A stretch of 64,000 bases of DNA, taken from the NCBI RefSeq assembly GCF_001650715.1, contig NZ_LWQT01000044.1, positions 62,001-126,000 of the forward strand. The letters are read 5' to 3'. Below the pieces are notes generated by a model, which was not told where the DNA came from, searched no databases, and was given only the letters and a program-made list of their open reading frames with translations. Below, piece by piece: positions 60,525 through 64,000 of the stretch. This DNA is from Paramagnetospirillum marisnigri (GTDB lineage Bacteria; Pseudomonadota; Alphaproteobacteria; Rhodospirillales; Magnetospirillaceae). Numbering within the stretch: position 1 is the first letter of the stretch; each line of letters starts with the position of its first letter. A program made the position numbers and the translations under genes.

Positions 60525-62759
60525 ATGACCAAGCCGCCTCACAAAGCTCCCAAGCACGTCCCCATTCCCTCCAAGCAGGAAGTGCTGGACTTCATCAAAT
60601 CCTCGCCCGGCCGGGTGGGTAAGCGCGAACTGGCCCGTGCCTTCGGCCTGCGCGGGTCTGACAAGATCGACCTCAAGGCCATCTTGCGGGAACTGGAGCG
60701 GGAAGGCGCGGTGGAGCGCGGCCAGAAGAAGCGCTTTGCCCGTCCCGGCGCCCTGCCCGATGTGGGGGTGGTGGAAATCATCGGCACCGATGCCGATGGC
60801 GAATTGCTGGCCCGACCGCTGGCCTGGGAGCATGACGGACGGCCACCGCGCATCTTCATGGCGCCCTTCCGCCAGGGTGAGCCCGCGCTGGGCGTCGGCG
60901 ACCGGGCGCTGTGCAAGCTGCGGCGCCTGCGCGACGACACCTACGAGGCCCGCGCCATCCGGGTGGTGGGCGAGGCGAGAGCCCGGGTGCTGGGGGTGTT
61001 CGAGTCCAATCCCGACGGGTCGGGGCGGCTGCGGCCCACCTCGCGCAAGGAAAAGGCCGAGTATCTGGTGCCCAAGGGCGAAAGCAACGGTGCCGAGGCG
61101 GGCGAGCTGGTGCTGGCCGACATCATGCCCGGCCGCCTTTACGGCTTGCGCCAGGTCAGCGTCAAGGAACGCCTGGGCCTGATGGGGGCGCCGCGCTCGG
61201 TCAGCCTGGTCGCCATCCATGCCAACGACATTCCGTTCGAATTCCCCGAAGCCGCCTTGAAGCAGGCCGCCGCCGAGGGAGCGGCCCCCATGGGGCACCG
61301 CACCGATCTGCGCGCCATGCCGCTGGTGACCATCGACGGCGAGGACGCCCGCGACTTCGACGACGCGGTCTGGGCCGAGCCCGACCCCGATCCCAATAAT
61401 GCGGGCGGCTGGCATTGCCTGGTCGCCATCGCCGATGTGTCCTGGTATGTGCGCCCCGGCGACGCCCTGGACAAGGAAGCCTTCAAGCGCGGCAACTCGG
61501 TCTATTTCCCCGACCGGGTGGTGCCCATGCTGCCCGAGGAGCTGTCCAACGGCTGGTGCTCGCTGAAGCCCGACGAGGACCGGCCCTGTCTCGCGGTGCA
61601 TTTCTGGCTGGACAAGCTGGGCAACAAGCTGCGCCATCGTTTCGTCCGGGGAATGATGCGCTCGGTGGCGCGCCTGACCTATGCCCGGGTCCAGGCGGCC
61701 AAGGACGGCAATCCCGACGAACAGACGGCACCGCTGCTGGCGCCGGTGATCGAGCCGCTGTATGGCGCCTGGAACGCCCTGTTCCTGGCCCGCAAGCAAC
61801 GCGGCGTGCTGGAGCTCGACCTGCCCGAGCGCAAGGTGGTGCTGGACGAGTCGGGCAAGATCGCCAAGATCGAGGAACGCGAGCGCTTCGACAGCCACCG
61901 GCTGATCGAGGACTTCATGATCAGCGCCAATGTCTGCGCCGCCGAGACCCTGGAGCAGATTCGCCAGCCCTGCATGTACCGGGTCCACGATCTGCCCTCG
62001 GCCGAGAAGCTGGACAGTTTGCGCGAATTCCTCGGCAGCATGGAGCTGAAACTGGCCAAGGGCCAGGTGCTGCGCCCCGAGCATTTCAACCGCATCCTGG
62101 AAGCGGTGGCCGATACCCCCAACGCCCATCTGGTCAATGAGGTGATCCTGCGCAGCCAGGCCCAGGCGGTCTACCAGCCCGAGAATATCGGCCATTTCGG
62201 CCTGGGGCTGGCCAAATACGCCCATTTCACCTCGCCCATCCGCCGCTATGCCGACCTGCTGGTGCATCGCGCCCTGGTGACCGGACTGAAATTCGGCGAT
62301 GGCGGACTGCCTGCGGATGCGGTTGTCGACTTCCCGGACTGGGGCGAACACATTTCGATGACGGAACGGCGTGCCGCCACCGCCGAGCGCGAAGCGGTGG
62401 ACCGCTACGTCACCGCCTATCTGGCCGATCGGGTGGGCGCCGTCTTCAATGCCAAGGTCTCGGGCGTCACCCGTTTCGGCCTGTTCGTCACCCTGGAAGG
62501 GACCGGCGCCGATGGGCTGGTGCCCATCTCGTCATTGCCCGAGGACTTCTATGTCCACGACGAGACCCATCACTGCCTGGTGGGCAAGCGCACCCGCAAG
62601 ACCTTCCAACTGGGCCAGCGCCTGGATGTGGTGCTGCGCGAGGCCAATACCCTGACCGGCTCCATGGTGTTCAACCTGGACGGCGCCCCCGAGCGTGGCG
62701 CCCGGCCGCCCCGTCGCGGTCCGGCACCGTTCCGCCCGCCTAAGCGCAAGGGGCGGTGA
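60525..62759 (+). CDS. rnr: Ribonuclease R
   Basis: 744 aa. N-terminal winged helix (about 10-70; QEVLDFIKSSPGRVGKRELA), cold-shock-type OB domains, the RNB catalytic domain with the acidic cluster TIDGEDARDFDDAVWAE (about 270-285), ADVSWYVRPGDALDKEAF and the HFTSPIRRYADLLVHR signature, then an S1 domain (about 640-715; GVTRFGLFVTLEGTGADGLV) and a basic Arg/Pro tail. A processive 3'-5' exoribonuclease that degrades structured RNA. ATG 60525 and the earlier 60486 both have weak ribosome-binding sites; the shorter form is given. Confidence 0.95.
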   Translation: MTKPPHKAPKHVPIPSKQEVLDFIKSSPGRVGKRELARAFGLRGSDKIDLKAILRELEREGAVERGQKKRFARPGALPDVGVVEIIGTDADGELLARPLAWEHDGRPPRIFMAPFRQGEPALGVGDRALCKLRRLRDDTYEARAIRVVGEARARVLGVFESNPDGSGRLRPTSRKEKAEYLVPKGESNGAEAGELVLADIMPGRLYGLRQVSVKERLGLMGAPRSVSLVAIHANDIPFEFPEAALKQAAAEGAAPMGHRTDLRAMPLVTIDGEDARDFDDAVWAEPDPDPNNAGGWHCLVAIADVSWYVRPGDALDKEAFKRGNSVYFPDRVVPMLPEELSNGWCSLKPDEDRPCLAVHFWLDKLGNKLRHRFVRGMMRSVARLTYARVQAAKDGNPDEQTAPLLAPVIEPLYGAWNALFLARKQRGVLELDLPERKVVLDESGKIAKIEERERFDSHRLIEDFMISANVCAAETLEQIRQPCMYRVHDLPSAEKLDSLREFLGSMELKLAKGQVLRPEHFNRILEAVADTPNAHLVNEVILRSQAQAVYQPENIGHFGLGLAKYAHFTSPIRRYADLLVHRALVTGLKFGDGGLPADAVVDFPDWGEHISMTERRAATAEREAVDRYVTAYLADRVGAVFNAKVSGVTRFGLFVTLEGTGADGLVPISSLPEDFYVHDETHHCLVGKRTRKTFQLGQRLDVVLREANTLTGSMVFNLDGAPERGARPPRRGPAPFRPPKRKGR

Positions 62760-62762
62760 CGC

Positions 62763-63146
62763 CTATTCCTGCTTGATCTTGACCAGATCGCCGATGGAGA
62801 CCATGCCGACCACCTTGCCCTCGCGCACCACCGGGACATGGCGGCAGCGGGTTTCGGTCATCACGGTCAGCAGGTAGTCGATATCGTCGTCGAGACGGCA
62901 GGTGATGACGTCCCTGGTCATGGTTTCCGCCACCGACATGTCGATGGCGTCCCAGCCGGACCTGGCGACGCAACGGGCGATGTCGCGCTCGGAGAAGATG
63001 CCGACCACGCCGCCGGTGGGGTCGGTGCAGACCAGGGCGCCGATCCCCCTGTCTTGCAGTTGGACCGCCGCCTCGTGCAGCGATGAACCGGGGCTGATGG
63101 TGTGAACCAGATCGCCTTTCTTGGCGAGAACCTCTTCGACCCGCAT
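62763..63146 (-). CDS. Tandem CBS-domain protein
   Basis: 127 aa: two CBS motifs (HTISPGSSLHEAAVQLQDRG ... GIFSERDIARCVA; MTRDVITCRLDDDIDYLLTV ... RHVPVVREGKVVGMVSIGDL) forming a Bateman module, typical of small alphaproteobacterial signalling CBS proteins. AAGGGGAAGGCC precedes the ATG. It is convergent with rnr. Confidence 0.9.
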   Translation of the reverse strand: MRVEEVLAKKGDLVHTISPGSSLHEAAVQLQDRGIGALVCTDPTGGVVGIFSERDIARCVARSGWDAIDMSVAETMTRDVITCRLDDDIDYLLTVMTETRCRHVPVVREGKVVGMVSIGDLVKIKQE

Positions 63147-63351
63147 GGCCTTCCCCTTGCCGATATGTCCCACGGGGGAACGGTATCAAAAAATTATGAA
63201 CCGATTATATAGCGATCCAATTCCAGCCCGTGGAATGGGCAAGTGGAGAATGGCTGTCGCGACTTGCGGAAGCTAATTAAATTGTAAATAATTAAAATAT
63301 AGTGTAAATTATAATTTGATGAGCGTGAACCCGCTCCTTAGGATTCATAAA

Positions 63352-63477
63352 ATGGAAAAGCACGAACCGCAAGCAGTTGGACTGCTGAGTGACTGGCTCG
63401 TTCCGCCGGTAATTGTCCCTCTTTTCCTGGTCATCTGCCTGATCACCTGGATCATGATCCGCCCATACGTGGGCTAG
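63352..63477 (+). CDS. 41-aa single-pass membrane protein
   Basis: A short frame starting MEKHEPQAVGLLSDWLVPP with one hydrophobic helix (VIVPLFLVICLITWIMI) and a C-terminal RPYVG. AGGA nine bases before the ATG sets the start; an in-frame ATG at 63319 has none. The upstream region (63270-63330) is strikingly AT-rich, as a promoter would be. The next reading frame may start in its TAG (TAGTG). Function unknown. Confidence 0.55.
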   Translation: MEKHEPQAVGLLSDWLVPPVIVPLFLVICLITWIMIRPYVG

Positions 63478-63722
63478 TGAAAGTCGTGGTGACTCAAATG
63501 CCAAGCAACAACCTGACATTTCCCATCTCGCGCGGCATCGAAGGAATGAATCATCTGGCAAAGTTCCTCAATGACGCTTCCCTTGTCGGCGACTGGCACT
63601 TTACCAAGGGGTCTCGGTTCGACCAGTCCCAGGTTTCCATCGACTTCGACAATCCCGCCGACTTGGCGCCAGCCTGGCGGAACTACCGTGCCAGCGCGCT
63701 GGCGAGGCCCGACCCGGGCTGA
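63477..63722 (+). CDS. Small hypothetical protein (81 aa)
   Basis: The GTG overlaps the previous stop (TAGTG); ATG 63498 is the alternative. The protein is soluble and acidic-aromatic (NNLTFPISRGIEGMNHLAKF, LVGDWHFTKGSRFDQSQVS), without known domain. Its last 40 bases overlap the opposite-strand kinase gene. Protein-like composition supports it, but no family is recognised. Confidence 0.45.
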   Translation: MKVVVTQMPSNNLTFPISRGIEGMNHLAKFLNDASLVGDWHFTKGSRFDQSQVSIDFDNPADLAPAWRNYRASALARPDPG

Positions 63723-64000
63723 TCCTCCGGCGGCTTCAGGCCGGTTACCGGCAGGGTGAAGAAGAAGGTGCAGCCCTGCCCCGGTTCGGATTCCACCCAG
63801 ATACGGCCCTTGTGGCGCTGGACGATGCATTTGCAGATGGCCAGTCCCACGCCGGTGCCGGGATATTCCGATGGATTGTGCAGGCGCCGGAAGATTTCAA
63901 AGATATCCTGGCTGGTGGCGCTAAGGCCGATGCCGTTGTCGGACACCGAAATCCGCCATTCCGCGTCGTCGCGTTTGGTCTCCACCACCACCGTCGGCGT
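63683..64000 (-). CDS. C-terminal part of a sensor histidine kinase (runs off the right edge)
   Basis: About 105 residues of an HATPase domain: SVSDNGIGLSATSQDIFEIF (N/G1 region with an F-box-like segment), the G2 box in EYPGTGVGLAICKCIVQRHK and the closing GCTFFFTLPV. The sequence type is close to Cph1/PAS-domain hybrid kinases. The rest of the protein, with the sensor and dimerisation domains, is outside the window. Confidence 0.88.
   Translation of the reverse strand, partial: TPTVVVETKRDDAEWRISVSDNGIGLSATSQDIFEIFRRLHNPSEYPGTGVGLAICKCIVQRHKGRIWVESEPGQGCTFFFTLPVTGLKPPEDQPGSGLASALAR

Overview
The window is GC-rich, densely packed bacterial chromosome with no rRNA, CRISPR array, prophage or insertion sequence. 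Gene content points to an alphaproteobacterium of the Rhodospirillales, most like the Magnetospirillum group: a CcoG/FixG protein, a bacteriophytochrome with its heme oxygenase, a bacteriohemerythrin, HD-GYP proteins, a TAXI solute receptor, a DUF6165 protein beside GT9 glycosyltransferases and a complete leucine-degradation operon. The lineage is inferred from content. No magnetosome genes are present.

Layout. 1-3.7 kb: tail of an unidentified gene, a GT9 glycosyltransferase, a glycerophosphodiester phosphodiesterase and a nitronate monooxygenase-like flavoprotein with an unusual C-terminal cysteine motif. 3.7-8.8 kb: a DUF2934 protein, a gap with a strong leftward promoter and a terminator-like hairpin (possible small RNA), a receiver/HD-GYP response regulator, and a copC-copD-TAXI receptor operon. 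9-14.7 kb: a large TPR-like protein, a FlaG-like protein, YqeB, a SPOR lipoprotein, a 70-aa protein and an AhpD-like protein. 14.7-20 kb: bphP-bphO, a divergent CRP/FNR regulator, ccoG and a 33-aa membrane protein upstream of it. 20-27.3 kb: a double-domain SagB-like nitroreductase, a Sel1/SPOR lipoprotein, a LysR/DODA dioxygenase pair, bacteriohemerythrin, a GT2 transferase and lipB.

27.4-33.9 kb: tRNA-Leu(GAG) with its terminator, maeB, a stand-alone HD-GYP protein, a PduO-type cobalamin adenosyltransferase, lptG, a PAP2 phosphatase and a double cold-shock-domain protein. 34-44.2 kb is an envelope/polysaccharide region: two coupled multi-pass membrane proteins resembling GT39-type transferases, an M23 peptidase, DUF6165, three GT9 transferases and a cysteine-rich lipoprotein. 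44.2-53 kb: a DinG/XPD-type helicase, a 5'-nucleotidase-family protein, a Sel1 protein, a receiver/Hpt pair, a NYN-domain protein, a CBS protein and small membrane or hypothetical genes.

53-60 kb carries ivd, mccB, enoyl-CoA hydratase, mccA and HMG-CoA lyase in liuABCDE order on the minus strand, converting isovaleryl-CoA to acetyl-CoA and acetoacetate. An inverted repeat covers the putative -10 box, and three of the spacers hold palindromic repeats. 60-64 kb: a small cyclic-nucleotide-binding protein, RNase R, a CBS protein, two small genes and the C-terminal end of a sensor kinase.

No single large novel system stands out. The best leads are the SagB-like protein without RiPP partners, the cysteine-motif flavoprotein, the TAXI-CopCD operon, the cysteine-rich Tudor-like lipoprotein, two small-RNA candidates and two very small membrane proteins.
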